A stretch of 64,000 nucleotides of DNA from Alteripontixanthobacter maritimus (GCF_003340475.1 NZ_QBKA01000002.1:1931501-1995500); one strand, 5' to 3'; counted from the first letter of the stretch, positions 16,937-26,215 are shown. Notes: generated from the letters alone by a model not told the origin. Numbers and translations are program-made.

Positions 16937-19297
16937 TTAAGCCGACAGCCGCGGCTGCGCCGCCCTGCGCTGAAAGATTTTCGCGGTATCGGACAACTGC
17001 ATGGGCCGACCGTAATAATATCCCTGGATCTTGGTACAGCCCATCTCGCGGATCATCTTGGCTTCTTCAGCAGTTTCGACGCCCTCTGCGGTGGTCTTCA
17101 TGCCCAGACTGTCCGCCATGGCCACCACTGCCCGGATGATCGCCAGGCTTTCAGGGTTGTCCGTCGCTGCGCCCTGCACGAAACTGCGGTCCACCTTGAT
17201 CGTGGTGAAGCGTAATTTGCGCAAATAGCCGAGCGAGGAATAGCCGGTACCGAAATCGTCGAGCGCCACGGTGCATCCCAGCGCCATGACCTGTTCCAGC
17301 GACTTGCTGGCCAGGTTCGCATCGCGCAGGAAAATGCTTTCGGTCACTTCGATTTCAAGACGATGCGCATCCAAACCGCTATTTGCCAGCGCGCGCACCA
17401 CCGTGTCGGCAAAGTCGGGTTCTGCCAGCTGCTCGGGCGAAACGTTTACGGCAACGCGAATATTCGACGGCCAGGACATCGCCGCCTTGCATGACTGTTC
17501 CAGCACCCATGCGCCGATCGGTACGATCAGGCGGGTGTCTTCCGCCAGTGGAATGAACTTGCCGGGGCTGACGAAGCCCTGTTCGGAATTGTTCCAGCGT
17601 ACCAGCGCCTCGAAACTGAGAACCTGTTCCGAATTCGCATCCACCACCGGCTGGAAGTTGAGTGACAGCTCGCCGCGTTCCAGTGCGTTGCGAAGCGCGA
17701 ATTCCAGTTTCCGACGCTCTTCAGCCGTGGCGTGCAGGCCGGGTTCGTAAGCCCAGTGCTCGCCGCCGCCTTCGTCCTTGGCGCGGTACAACGCAAGGTC
17801 GGCGTTGCGCATCAGGTCTTCGACATTGATACCGTCGCGCGGCCCGATAGCCGAACCGACACTGGCACCCACATACAACGTTTGATGGTCGAGAGTGTAA
17901 GGCTGCGACAATTGTTCAATTACGCGCCCGGCAACCCCTGTAATAGTGCCTTGTTCGCTAGCGTCGCGGATCACGATACCAAATTCGTCACCGCCAAGCC
18001 GCCCGACAAGTTCGTTCTTGCCCATCACACCACGCAGCCGCTCGGCAACCTGTGCGAGCAGCTGGTCGCCGACATGGTGCCCCAGCGAATCGTTCACGGC
18101 CTTGAACCGATCAAGGTCGATCATCAGGAACGCGCAGCGCGTGCGCCATTGTTCGGCATAACGCAGCGCATCGTTGAGCGATTCTGTCAGCATCAACCTG
18201 TTCGGCAAGCTGGTGAGCGTGTCGTAACGGGCAAGATAGGCAATTTTTTCCGACGATTCGCGCTGCTCGGTCACGTCCGAACCGACACCGCGGAAACCGA
18301 TATGCTTGCCATCATGGTTCAGCATCGGCGTGCCGGAAAGCTCCCACCAGCGGGTTTCACGGCCGATCGTCACCTTGACCAGCAATGCCGAGAAACTTTC
18401 GCGCCGTTTCAGTTTGTCGGCCAGTTCATGCAGGCTGGGCGGAAACTGTCCGGTGCGCCATGCATCGCCCGAAATCAGTTCGAGGAACGGCATTCCTTCG
18501 ATCTCTTCGGGTGGGCTTTTTGTGGCGAACGCAAACCGCGGGGATACCGAACGAACCCGGCGCGCCGTGTCGATCTGCCATAACCAGTCCGCCTGGTTTT
18601 CCTCGAACTCGCGCAGCAGCAGCGACACGACTTCGGACTTTTCGGAAAGGCCCGCTTCCGCAAGACGCCCCGTCAGGAACGTACGCGCACCGGTCAGCGT
18701 GCCTCCGATGCACTGGATCGCATATAACGCAACGACCAGCGCAAACATCCATTGCTGCATCAACACCAACGCAATCAAGGCCGATATGCTCACGATCCCG
18801 ATGAAAATGAGCGCTCCTACCGGCGCGGCGTTCCGCCCGAGGGCGGTACCCACTGCCAGCAGTCCCAAAATTGCGACCAACATCCCTAATTCCGGCGCTC
18901 CGGCGTAGGGAGCGAAAATGGCGAGCGGCGCGCTCCAGACTAGCCCCGTGATTACAGCGTTGATGCCATGTTTGCGATACTGCGCCCGACTCAGCACGCA
19001 TTTGCCCAGATTGCACAGGCTGTGCTCGAATTTGATGTTGTAATAGAGCAACCCGCACACCGCGATGGCCCAGATCCCCAATATAGCGGACGGAGCTTTC
19101 CCGAAAAACAGCGCCACAATATGTGCGGCGGCAATCAATGTGACGATGATGCGGCTGGTCGTCAGCTCGGCAATGCGCTTGAACTGGATCCCGCGCAGCC
19201 GCCCCCAATTATCTTCGTCGCTATCCGACAAGCCAAGCAGGACGCGAAGCGTAAGCGGACCGGATTTACCCGGAATAGGAGGGGGCGTATGTTTCAC
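16937..19297 (-). CDS. Membrane-bound PAS-GGDEF-EAL protein (cyclic di-GMP turnover)
   Basis: A 786-residue protein: cytoplasmic start, about six membrane helices at 45-210, a PAS domain at about 235-345, GGDEF at 355-520 and EAL at 535-775. The cyclase signature is intact (RLGGDEFGIV, GGDEF at 435-439) but there is no RxxD inhibitory site just before it. The EAL motif at 563-565 (SFEALVRW) and downstream catalytic residues are intact (NVSPEQL, EVTES, LDDFGTGYSSL, KVDRSFV, EGVET, QGYYYGRPM). So both synthesis and hydrolysis of c-di-GMP are possible; the EAL activity is the safer prediction. It stands alone, convergent with purQ. Confidence 0.92.
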   Translation of the reverse strand: MKHTPPPIPGKSGPLTLRVLLGLSDSDEDNWGRLRGIQFKRIAELTTSRIIVTLIAAAHIVALFFGKAPSAILGIWAIAVCGLLYYNIKFEHSLCNLGKCVLSRAQYRKHGINAVITGLVWSAPLAIFAPYAGAPELGMLVAILGLLAVGTALGRNAAPVGALIFIGIVSISALIALVLMQQWMFALVVALYAIQCIGGTLTGARTFLTGRLAEAGLSEKSEVVSLLLREFEENQADWLWQIDTARRVRSVSPRFAFATKSPPEEIEGMPFLELISGDAWRTGQFPPSLHELADKLKRRESFSALLVKVTIGRETRWWELSGTPMLNHDGKHIGFRGVGSDVTEQRESSEKIAYLARYDTLTSLPNRLMLTESLNDALRYAEQWRTRCAFLMIDLDRFKAVNDSLGHHVGDQLLAQVAERLRGVMGKNELVGRLGGDEFGIVIRDASEQGTITGVAGRVIEQLSQPYTLDHQTLYVGASVGSAIGPRDGINVEDLMRNADLALYRAKDEGGGEHWAYEPGLHATAEERRKLEFALRNALERGELSLNFQPVVDANSEQVLSFEALVRWNNSEQGFVSPGKFIPLAEDTRLIVPIGAWVLEQSCKAAMSWPSNIRVAVNVSPEQLAEPDFADTVVRALANSGLDAHRLEIEVTESIFLRDANLASKSLEQVMALGCTVALDDFGTGYSSLGYLRKLRFTTIKVDRSFVQGAATDNPESLAIIRAVVAMADSLGMKTTAEGVETAEEAKMIREMGCTKIQGYYYGRPMQLSDTAKIFQRRAAQPRLSA

Positions 19298-19358
19298 CCC
19301 CGGAGCGCTACGGTAGAAGTGTTAGCTTCCAGTAAACCACTTCTGAATTGCAGGAAAT

Positions 19359-19380
19359 AAGCCGCTTCGGCTTTCTATTC
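19359..19380 (-). terminator. Weak hairpin after glmS
   Basis: On the minus strand AAGCCG-AAG-CGGCTT is followed by TATTTCC, 24 bases after the glmS stop codon. The stem is only 6 bp and the T run is poor, so it is at most a weak intrinsic terminator. Confidence 0.35.
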
Positions 19381-19396
19381 CTTCGCAAATATCAAG

Positions 19397-21235
19397 CTAT
19401 TCCACAGTCACCGATTTGGCCAGATTGCGCGGCTGATCCACGTCTGTACCCTTCACGCAAGCCACGTGGTAAGCCAGCAATTGCACCGGTACCGCATAGA
19501 CGAGCGGTGCAATCAGCGGATGGACACTCGGCATTTCGATGGTGGCCAGGCACCCTTCGCCAGCGGCCGCCAGCCCTTCTGCATCGGAGATCAGGACGAT
19601 TTGCCCGCCACGTGCACGCACTTCCTCCATGTTGGAGACCGTTTTTTCAAATAACGGGCCCGACGGCGCGAGCACGATGACCGGCACATCTTCGTCGATC
19701 AGTGCGATGGGCCCATGCTTCATCTCGCCGCTGGCATAGCCTTCGGCATGGATGTAGCTGATCTCCTTCAATTTCAGCGCCCCTTCCAACGCCAGCGGAT
19801 AATCCGGGCCGCGCCCCAGATACAGCACGTCCCGTGCCGGGGCGATCAGCGGAGCCATAGCCTCGATATCCTCGTCATGACCCAGCGCCGCATTGAGGCA
19901 GGCGGGCGCTTCGAACAGGTGACGCACCACCTCCTGTTCCTCCGCCCGGTCCATGTGCCCTTTCTTCACCGCCATGTTGGCAGCGAGCGCGGCGAGTACG
20001 GCAAGTTGGCAGGTAAATGCCTTGGTGCTTGCCACCCCGATTTCCGGGCCGGCATGGGTGGGCAGCAGCAGGTCGGCCTCGCGCGCCATCGAACTGGTCG
20101 GGACATTCACCACCACTGCGATGGTCTGCCCGGCTTCTTTGCAATGGCGCAGCGCCGCCAGCGTATCCGCCGTTTCGCCGCTTTGCGAAATAAACAGCGC
20201 CAGGCCGCCATCCTCCAGCACCGGGTCGCGATAGCGGAACTCGCTTGCTACATCGATATCGACCGGCACGCGGGCAAACTGTTCGAACCAGTACTTGGCT
20301 ACCATTCCGGCATAGAAGCTGGTGCCGCACGCCACGATGGTGATGCGCTTCACGCTCGACAGGTCGAAATCGAATTGCGGTAGGGCCACGGTGCCATCCG
20401 ACTGGCGCAGATAGGATCCCAATGTCTGGCCGACGACTGTAGGCTGTTCGAATATCTCCTTCTGCATGAAGTGGCGGTAATTGCCCTTCTCCACTGCGGC
20501 CGCAGATGCACCCGAAGTCGTGATCTCGCGCTGCACCGGCGCGTTGTCGGTATCGCGGATTTCCGCGCCGTCTCTGGTTAGGACAACCCAGTCGCCCTCC
20601 TCCAGATAAGCGATGCGCTGGGTCAGGGTGGCCAGCGCCAGCGCGTCCGACCCTAGGAACATCTCGCCTTCCGCATACCCGACTACCAGCGGCGAACCGC
20701 GCCGCGCGCCGATCATCATGCCCGGATGGTCGCGGAACAGGATCGCCAGCGCGAACGCACCGCGAAGGCGCGGCAGTACCGTCTGCACAGCGTCTTCCGG
20801 GCTCGCGCCAACTTCGATCTGCTGGCTTACGAGATGGGCCACCACTTCGCTGTCGGTTTCGCTTTCCAATGTGCGCCCTGCAGCTACCAGCTCGTCGCGC
20901 AAGGGCTTGTAGTTCTCGATGATGCCGTTGTGGACCAGAGCCACGCGGTCCGTTGCGTGGGGATGCGCGTTGGCGGCAGTCGGTGCGCCGTGGGTTGCCC
21001 AGCGCGTATGCGCGATACCGATGGTGCCCGGCGCAGGATTGCCGGCCAGTTCCGCGACGAGGTTTTCCAGCTTGCCCTTCGCCCGGCGTCGGACGAGTTC
21101 GTGGCCGCCATTATTGTCCGTGTCGAGCGTGCAGACCCCGGCGCTATCATAGCCGCGATATTCCATGCGTTTCAGTCCGTCGACCAGCCGGTCGGCTACG
21201 CCTGTTTCGCTCACAATGCCGATAATGCCGCACAT
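19397..21235 (-). CDS. glmS: Glutamine-fructose-6-phosphate aminotransferase (isomerizing)
   Basis: This 612-residue enzyme makes glucosamine-6-phosphate, the first step of UDP-GlcNAc, peptidoglycan and lipid A synthesis. The Ntn glutaminase domain starts with the nucleophile Cys2 (MCGIIGIV) and contains RMEYRGYDSAG and HTRWATHG. Two SIS domains follow, with CGTSFYAG, SQSGETADTLAAL and EIGVASTKAFTCQ. The C-terminus LAKSVTVE is the canonical end. The frame is open to 21469, but the protein must start at the ATG before Cys2, which is preceded by GGGGACC. No glmS ribozyme-like leader was recognised, as expected for a proteobacterium. Confidence 0.97.
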   Translation of the reverse strand: MCGIIGIVSETGVADRLVDGLKRMEYRGYDSAGVCTLDTDNNGGHELVRRRAKGKLENLVAELAGNPAPGTIGIAHTRWATHGAPTAANAHPHATDRVALVHNGIIENYKPLRDELVAAGRTLESETDSEVVAHLVSQQIEVGASPEDAVQTVLPRLRGAFALAILFRDHPGMMIGARRGSPLVVGYAEGEMFLGSDALALATLTQRIAYLEEGDWVVLTRDGAEIRDTDNAPVQREITTSGASAAAVEKGNYRHFMQKEIFEQPTVVGQTLGSYLRQSDGTVALPQFDFDLSSVKRITIVACGTSFYAGMVAKYWFEQFARVPVDIDVASEFRYRDPVLEDGGLALFISQSGETADTLAALRHCKEAGQTIAVVVNVPTSSMAREADLLLPTHAGPEIGVASTKAFTCQLAVLAALAANMAVKKGHMDRAEEQEVVRHLFEAPACLNAALGHDEDIEAMAPLIAPARDVLYLGRGPDYPLALEGALKLKEISYIHAEGYASGEMKHGPIALIDEDVPVIVLAPSGPLFEKTVSNMEEVRARGGQIVLISDAEGLAAAGEGCLATIEMPSVHPLIAPLVYAVPVQLLAYHVACVKGTDVDQPRNLAKSVTVE

Positions 21236-21305
21236 ATTGGTCAGGTCCCCATTTCGTTCTTGCTGCCAGCCAAGTCTTGCTAGCATCGGTCCCTTGCAAA
21301 AGGGT

Positions 21306-22244
21306 TCAGTCCTGCGTGCGTTCCACCACCGCCTGCCTTCCGGCGGGAATAGGCGCAGCGCGCCCACGATGCCAGAGGTAGAGGCCCGCGCCGATGATGA
21401 TTGTGGCGCCTGCCAGCGTGGCAAGGTCCGGCACATCGCCGAACCACCACCAGCCCAGCAGTACTGCAACGACCAGCTGGATGTAGGTCATCGGCGCAAT
21501 CGTGGCCGCGCCTGCCCGCGTGGTACCAAGATAGACCAGCCAGTGCGCGCTACTGGCGCTGACTGCCACAAATGCACAGCGAGCGATCACCGTCCAGTCC
21601 GGCGTGCCCACCCGCAACACATCGACCGTGAAATGCGCGACAATGGCGACCGTCACAATGACCGGGGCGGCGGCCAGCGCGACAAAGGCCTGCATGGAAA
21701 GCGCGCTGCTACGCCCCGCCACCGCGCGATTGGCAATCATCAGGATCGACATGCCGGTGGCAGCGACAAGCGGCAGGAAGGCCGCCCAGCCGATCTCCGC
21801 CAGATTGGGCCGCAGCACGATCAACACGCCGACAAACGCCGCGCCCGACGCGATCCAGCTTTCCCGCCGGGATTTCTCGCCCAGGAACACAGGCGCGAAC
21901 AAAGCCACCAGCATCGGTGCGACGAACACGATGGTGGTCGCCTCGTCCAGCGGCATGACCAGCAGCGAACCGAAGAAACAGATGGTGGCGATCGCCACGC
22001 TGGCACCGCGCAGCCACTGGATCGGTTGCAGGAACCCGGCAAAAGCCCCGCGTCCTTCGCTCGCCAACAACAATGCGGAAAGCCCCGCCGCGCCAAGGCT
22101 GTAGCGCAAGGCGGCGATGGCCGTGGGCGGCCATTCGTCGACCATAGTTTTGACCACTGCATCCCCGAACGACAGCAAGGCGAAACCGGCGGCGGCGTAA
22201 AGCAGGCCGAGGCGGTCGTTCTGGTGGATAGAGGCGGCGGACAT
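21306..22244 (-). CDS. DMT-superfamily transporter (EamA domain)
   Basis: A 312-residue membrane protein with about ten helices arranged as two EamA repeats (about 20-145 and 160-290). Segments such as GDAVVKTMVDEWPPTAIAALRYSLGA and FFGSLLVMPLDEATTIVFVAPMLVALFAPVFLGEK are typical. These proteins export amino acids, metabolites or drugs; nothing in the sequence fixes the substrate. It lies 70 bp upstream of glmS on the same strand. Two more members of this superfamily occur in the window. Confidence 0.88.
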   Translation of the reverse strand: MSAASIHQNDRLGLLYAAAGFALLSFGDAVVKTMVDEWPPTAIAALRYSLGAAGLSALLLASEGRGAFAGFLQPIQWLRGASVAIATICFFGSLLVMPLDEATTIVFVAPMLVALFAPVFLGEKSRRESWIASGAAFVGVLIVLRPNLAEIGWAAFLPLVAATGMSILMIANRAVAGRSSALSMQAFVALAAAPVIVTVAIVAHFTVDVLRVGTPDWTVIARCAFVAVSASSAHWLVYLGTTRAGAATIAPMTYIQLVVAVLLGWWWFGDVPDLATLAGATIIIGAGLYLWHRGRAAPIPAGRQAVVERTQD

Positions 22245-22297
22245 GTGAGCGCCCTTACGGCCACCGCAGCCCCCGCGCCAGTCCCGCGATCCGATGT

Positions 22298-23656
22298 TCA
22301 GCGAGCGGATGCCAATGATGCCGGTGCGCTACCTTTTCCATCCCTGCGCGCAGTCAGATGGATCCAGGGAACCGAAGTGGTGTCGAACCGGGTGCGAAGG
22401 GCCCGCGGGAAGAATGGCGGCATATGATCGCCAACGATCAGGATGTCGCTTTGCGGAAAATCGTCCCGCATGATTTCAGCAGTTATCGAGTTCGCCAGCG
22501 TTCGTTGCGCAGTATAGCTGCGGCACAGGATCGGGTAATCTTTGCGCCACGCAGGCAGACCGAGGTCGCAAGTGTCGGTGCCCATTTCGCGGTTGGCGCT
22601 AATCGGCAGATGCGCGTTCAGCGTTAGCCAGTAGATGAAGTTGCGGCTTCCGCTCCGTTCCCGCAACGTGTCGCCGATCTGGCGTGGTACGTCATGGTCG
22701 CAGGCACCAGCAAAAACGCCGTCGCAGAAACGTGCGCCGCGATCCTGCAAGGCTTGGTCGAAGCGAATCGTGTCGAAACCAAGCTGCGGGTACCATTCGT
22801 CGCGGCCGAAGAAATCGGGATTGAAACTGTGCATCGCGGTGGTCTGGAAACCGGCCTCACGGAACTGGCCGGGCAGGCAATTGGCGCTCCCGAAATCGAA
22901 TGACAGATGATCCGCCCAAACGCCGCAAAGCTCGCGCAATTCGGCATTGGTGGTCGATCCGAAATAGGTGGAGATGCCGCTGTCGACCTCGTATTTCGCG
23001 GACCATTGCGCCGGGTTCCAGATGGCATCGTCGATCGTCTTGTCGACCGGATTGTTCGGTACGCCCCAGCTTTCAACGATTATGACGACAAGGTTCTTTG
23101 CTGCAACGGTATCCGGCGCAATCGTGTTCTGCAGCATGGCGGAATCGACCGGAAACCCTTCCGGTGCGCTGGCCTTGTAAGTACCGCGCACGCCTGCCGT
23201 CGCGTAAGTGTCGGCCATGACCAGCAACGCCACGGTTGCTCCTGCCATCAGCAATTGCTGCATGGAGGTGAACCGCTCCGCGCGCGCCTCGTATTTAAGC
23301 GCCACCAGCAACGCTACGCCCAGCACCGCCGCTGCCAACAGGTATTCCGGTGCCTTGAACACCTGCAGCTGGCCGAAATAGGCGGTCATGTGGAGGATGT
23401 TGAGATCGTCCACATTGAACGATTTCGTCACATATTTGCCAAGCACCAATGCGAACAACACCGCGATGCCAAGCCGCCGCAACCGGGCGGAGGGCAGCTG
23501 CGACACGGCTATGGCATACAACCCGCCAAGGAACAGCGGTGCTGCCATCGACGGCCCGCCGATCGGCCACATGGCGATGATGACGAGGTTGGGCAGGATC
23601 AGCCAGATCAGCGTCCAGCGCAGCGGCAACGCGCGCAGCAATTCGAATTTCGGCAT
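22298..23656 (-). CDS. Sulfatase-fold (alkaline phosphatase superfamily) membrane protein
   Basis: The 452-residue protein has an N-terminal block of about five membrane helices (residues 10-170) and a soluble sulfatase-like domain beginning NLVVIIVESWG, where the Glu and Trp-Gly positions match the metal and nucleophile region of phosphoglycerol/phosphoethanolamine transferases. Later come FYWLTLNAHLP-like and ILIVGDHMPPFF, which holds the Asp-His metal ligands. It probably transfers or hydrolyses a head group at the periplasmic side of the inner membrane. The frame opens at 23746; the ATG at 23656 (MPKFELLRALPLRW) is preferred because residues before it look like noncoding translation. The substrate is unknown. 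Confidence 0.75.
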   Translation of the reverse strand: MPKFELLRALPLRWTLIWLILPNLVIIAMWPIGGPSMAAPLFLGGLYAIAVSQLPSARLRRLGIAVLFALVLGKYVTKSFNVDDLNILHMTAYFGQLQVFKAPEYLLAAAVLGVALLVALKYEARAERFTSMQQLLMAGATVALLVMADTYATAGVRGTYKASAPEGFPVDSAMLQNTIAPDTVAAKNLVVIIVESWGVPNNPVDKTIDDAIWNPAQWSAKYEVDSGISTYFGSTTNAELRELCGVWADHLSFDFGSANCLPGQFREAGFQTTAMHSFNPDFFGRDEWYPQLGFDTIRFDQALQDRGARFCDGVFAGACDHDVPRQIGDTLRERSGSRNFIYWLTLNAHLPISANREMGTDTCDLGLPAWRKDYPILCRSYTAQRTLANSITAEIMRDDFPQSDILIVGDHMPPFFPRALRTRFDTTSVPWIHLTARRDGKGSAPASLASAR

Positions 23657-24045
23657 TGTGCGTTCGGGAGCACCGATTTTCAGCACGTCCTGCTCCCCTC
23701 CCCTAGAACTCCGGCTCGCACAACCGGTTCGAGACCCCCAGCGCACCGACGTGGTAGATGCGCGTTAACTTGTCGCCGCTTGTGGCAGAGGATAGTTAAT
23801 CAAACCCTAGGATTGCCCGCTTCGCCAAGGTTGGATTTCGCTATCCCCGGTAAGGTTCGGGCGGGACATAACTTCCCCAAGTACCGCGGATGCATCCTGA
23901 ATGTGGGTTCTCAAGGCTATTACCCGGCAGCGCCGCGTGTTTAGAAATAAATAAGGTTTCCAACTTATTCACCATTCCCGCAAACGCCATCTTCGCCAAA
24001 CAGCGCGGATGACGACGAGACGCTTCGTTTTGGGGATACACACAG
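23657..24045. other. 389-bp intergenic region between the sulfatase-fold gene and cpaF
   Basis: No gene, tRNA or clear terminator was recognised. The left part serves as the divergent upstream region of the minus-strand gene; the right part is the leader of cpaF and is locally AT-rich around 23940-23975 (AAATAAATAAGG). The promoter of cpaF is probably here, but I cannot assign specific boxes. Confidence 0.4.
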
Positions 24046-25599
24046 ATGAGTGCTTTTGGCCGTAAGAACGGAGCCGGCGGAATGAAATCCGGTGGACGCC
24101 CATCCTTCGGTGTTGCCAAACCCATGAGCGGCGGCGGCGGAAATGCTGGCGGCGGAATGGGTGGCGGCAACGCTACGCCCCCTCCTTCAGGCGGCGAGCA
24201 ATTTCCCCCGCTTCCCGGCGATGCGGACGTTCCCGGCGCGGCGCCCGAAAGTGGTGGAGGACAAGAAAAAGGCGACGCAATGTCGCGGCTGGCCGACCGC
24301 GCCAATCATGTGCACGAGACCAACGAACAGGGCGGTTTTGAGCAGAGCGTTCACAAGATCAAGGAACAGGTGCTTCCCCGCCTGCTGGAACGTGTCGATC
24401 CGGAAGCCGCAGCTACGCTGACCAAGGATGAACTGTCGGAAGAATTCCGTCCGATCATCATGGAAGTGCTGGCGGAACTGAAGGTCACCCTGAACCGCCG
24501 CGAGCAGTTTGCGCTGGAAAAGGTGCTGATCGACGAACTGCTGGGTTTCGGTCCGCTGGAAGAACTACTCAACGATCCCGACGTGTCGGACATTATGGTC
24601 AATGGTCCCGACCAGACTTATATCGAGAAGAACGGCAAGCTGCAGATGGCGGGCATCCGCTTCCGTGACGAGCAGCATCTATTCCAGATCGCTCAGCGCA
24701 TCGTGAACCAGGTCGGCCGCCGTGTTGACCAGACCACGCCGCTGGCCGATGCCCGTCTGAAGGACGGCAGCCGTGTGAACGTCATCGTGCCGCCGCTCTC
24801 GCTGAAGGGCACCGCGCTTTCCATTCGTAAGTTTTCCGAAAAGCCGATCACCATCGATATGCTCAAGGAATTCGGTTCCATGAGCGACAAGATGGCGACC
24901 TGCCTCAAAATCGCCGGGGCCTGCCGCATGAACGTGGTGATTTCAGGCGGTACGGGTTCCGGTAAGACGACGATGCTCAACGCCCTGTCGAAGATGATCG
25001 ACCCGGGCGAGCGCGTGCTGACGATCGAGGATGCGGCCGAGCTTCGTCTGCAGCAGCCGCACTGGCTGCCGCTGGAAACTCGCCCGCCCAACCTCGAAGG
25101 GCAAGGTGCCATCACTATTGGCGATCTGGTCAAGAACGCCCTGCGTATGCGCCCTGACCGCATCATCCTGGGCGAAATTCGCGGCGCAGAATGTTTCGAC
25201 CTGCTTGCCGCGATGAACACGGGCCACGATGGTTCGATGTGTACGCTTCACGCCAACAGCCCGCGCGAATGCCTCGGGCGTATGGAGAACATGATCCTGA
25301 TGGGCGATATCAAGATCCCCAAGGAAGCCATCAGCCGTCAGATCGCGGAGTCCGTCGACCTGATTGTACAGGTAAAGCGCCTGCGCGACGGTTCGCGCCG
25401 CACCACCGATATTACCGAGGTGATCGGGATGGAAGGCGACGTGATCGTAACGCAGAACCTGTTCAAGTTCGAATATCTGGACGAGGACGATGACGGCAAG
25501 ATCATCGGCGAATTCCGCAGCAGCGGCCTGCGTCCCTACACCCTGGAAAAAGCCCGCCAGTTCGGGTTCGACCAGGCGTTTCTCGAGGCTTGTTTGTAG
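24046..25599 (+). CDS. cpaF: Pilus assembly secretion ATPase CpaF/TadA
   Basis: This 517-residue ATPase powers Flp/Tad pilus assembly from the cytoplasmic face. The first 80 or so residues are Gly/Pro-rich and probably disordered. The family core follows: LLGFGPLEELLNDPDVSDIMVNG near 166, Walker A GGTGSGKTT at 301-309, LTIEDAAELRLQQPHW, the Walker B/Asp box region RPDRIILGEIRGAE and the His box TGHDGSMCTLHANSP. The rest of the Tad locus (cpaB, cpaC, cpaE, tadB, tadC, flp) is not adjacent on either side. Length is normal for alphaproteobacterial CpaF. Confidence 0.94.
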   Translation: MSAFGRKNGAGGMKSGGRPSFGVAKPMSGGGGNAGGGMGGGNATPPPSGGEQFPPLPGDADVPGAAPESGGGQEKGDAMSRLADRANHVHETNEQGGFEQSVHKIKEQVLPRLLERVDPEAAATLTKDELSEEFRPIIMEVLAELKVTLNRREQFALEKVLIDELLGFGPLEELLNDPDVSDIMVNGPDQTYIEKNGKLQMAGIRFRDEQHLFQIAQRIVNQVGRRVDQTTPLADARLKDGSRVNVIVPPLSLKGTALSIRKFSEKPITIDMLKEFGSMSDKMATCLKIAGACRMNVVISGGTGSGKTTMLNALSKMIDPGERVLTIEDAAELRLQQPHWLPLETRPPNLEGQGAITIGDLVKNALRMRPDRIILGEIRGAECFDLLAAMNTGHDGSMCTLHANSPRECLGRMENMILMGDIKIPKEAISRQIAESVDLIVQVKRLRDGSRRTTDITEVIGMEGDVIVTQNLFKFEYLDEDDDGKIIGEFRSSGLRPYTLEKARQFGFDQAFLEACL

Positions 25600-25602
25600 T
25601 AG

Positions 25603-25845
25603 CCTCAAGCGCCGGCGGTCGCGTCCGCTCCCTTAGGCTATCCTCGCGCTTCGCGCTGCGGGCGGCCCTTTGGGCCTATGACTGCCGTGACCAGGGATCA
25701 GGTCCGAGATAGATAGTGTGGCGCAAATCCCGTTTGCGATCAGCAAACGGCAAGCCTGTCCTGAGCCTGTCGAAGGGGCCGAACGGCCGCCCGAGCTTAT
25801 GAGAGGAAGCCAAGCGAGCGGACGCGAACGCCCGGCGTTTGAGGG
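25603..25845. repeat. MITE-like inverted-repeat element
   Basis: An approximately 243-bp element bounded by long imperfect terminal inverted repeats: 25603-25676 and 25777-25845 (outer parts CCTCAAGCGCCGG... and its complement ...CGGCGTTTGAGGG; shared core CGCGTCCGCTC). Inside are a perfect 8-bp hairpin CCGTTTGC/GCAAACGG (25730-25750) and the widespread sphingomonad repeat CCTGTCCTGAGCCTGTCGAA (25755-25774). No transposase is encoded. It starts 3 bp after the cpaF stop. The short open frames crossing it translate to the tell-tale PFDRLRTG string and are not genes. Confidence 0.8.
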
Positions 25846-25945
25846 ACCCAAACAAAAAACACCCGGATGGCCTGCGCCCGTAGAGTCCAAACAAATAACG
25901 CCCGGATACCACCGCCCGCAGGGTCAAAACAAAAACTGCGGCGCT
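25845..25945. repeat. Degenerate tandem repeat, three units of about 38-40 bp
   Basis: Units begin near 25845, 25885 and 25923, each with a G(A/T)CC(C)AAACAAAnAAC-like stretch followed by CCCGGAT and a GC-rich tail; the third is cut short. The A-rich patches stand out from the GC-rich surroundings. It directly abuts the MITE-like element and completes the 382-bp gene-free interval between cpaF and the small membrane protein gene. Confidence 0.6.
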
Positions 25946-25981
25946 TAAGGCTAATAAAAACACCTAAACAAACAAAACACC

Positions 25982-26215
25982 TCACTCCGGCGTCAGCAAT
26001 CCCTGCACCCCGAAGATCACCATGGTCGCGCCGATCACGACCAGTACCAGGAACAGGCCGGTCCACGGCATCCAGCCGATGCGGTCCAGGCGGGCGACTT
26101 TCATGCGCCGGCGCTCGGCCAGCATGGCGAGAATGGCCAGACCTATGCACACCAGCCCGACAAGGCCGACGCGCTCTGCTTCGCTGGTGAAGATGAGATA
26201 ATTTCCGAAACCCAT
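25982..26215 (-). CDS. Small hypothetical membrane protein
   Basis: A 77-residue protein with two predicted membrane helices (about 13-30 and 48-70) joined by a basic loop (ERRRMKVARLD). It starts MGFGNYLIFTSEAERV at the ATG at 26215; upstream codons in the same frame are Pro/Arg-rich and unlike coding sequence. I do not recognise a family. It is divergent from the DMT transporter gene with 59 bp between starts. Reality as a gene is likely because of the membrane topology and codon use, but unproven. Confidence 0.6.
   Translation of the reverse strand: MGFGNYLIFTSEAERVGLVGLVCIGLAILAMLAERRRMKVARLDRIGWMPWTGLFLVLVVIGATMVIFGVQGLLTPE

Noticed and set aside
23700-23760. GGTTCGAGACC-like segment resembling a tRNA T-arm
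   Set aside because: The flanking bases do not form a T-stem, and no acceptor, D-arm or anticodon arm could be fitted.
25676-25963. Small open frames on both strands between cpaF and the DMT gene
   Set aside because: They run through the inverted-repeat element and contain the PFDRLRTG translation of a known intergenic repeat; no start signals.
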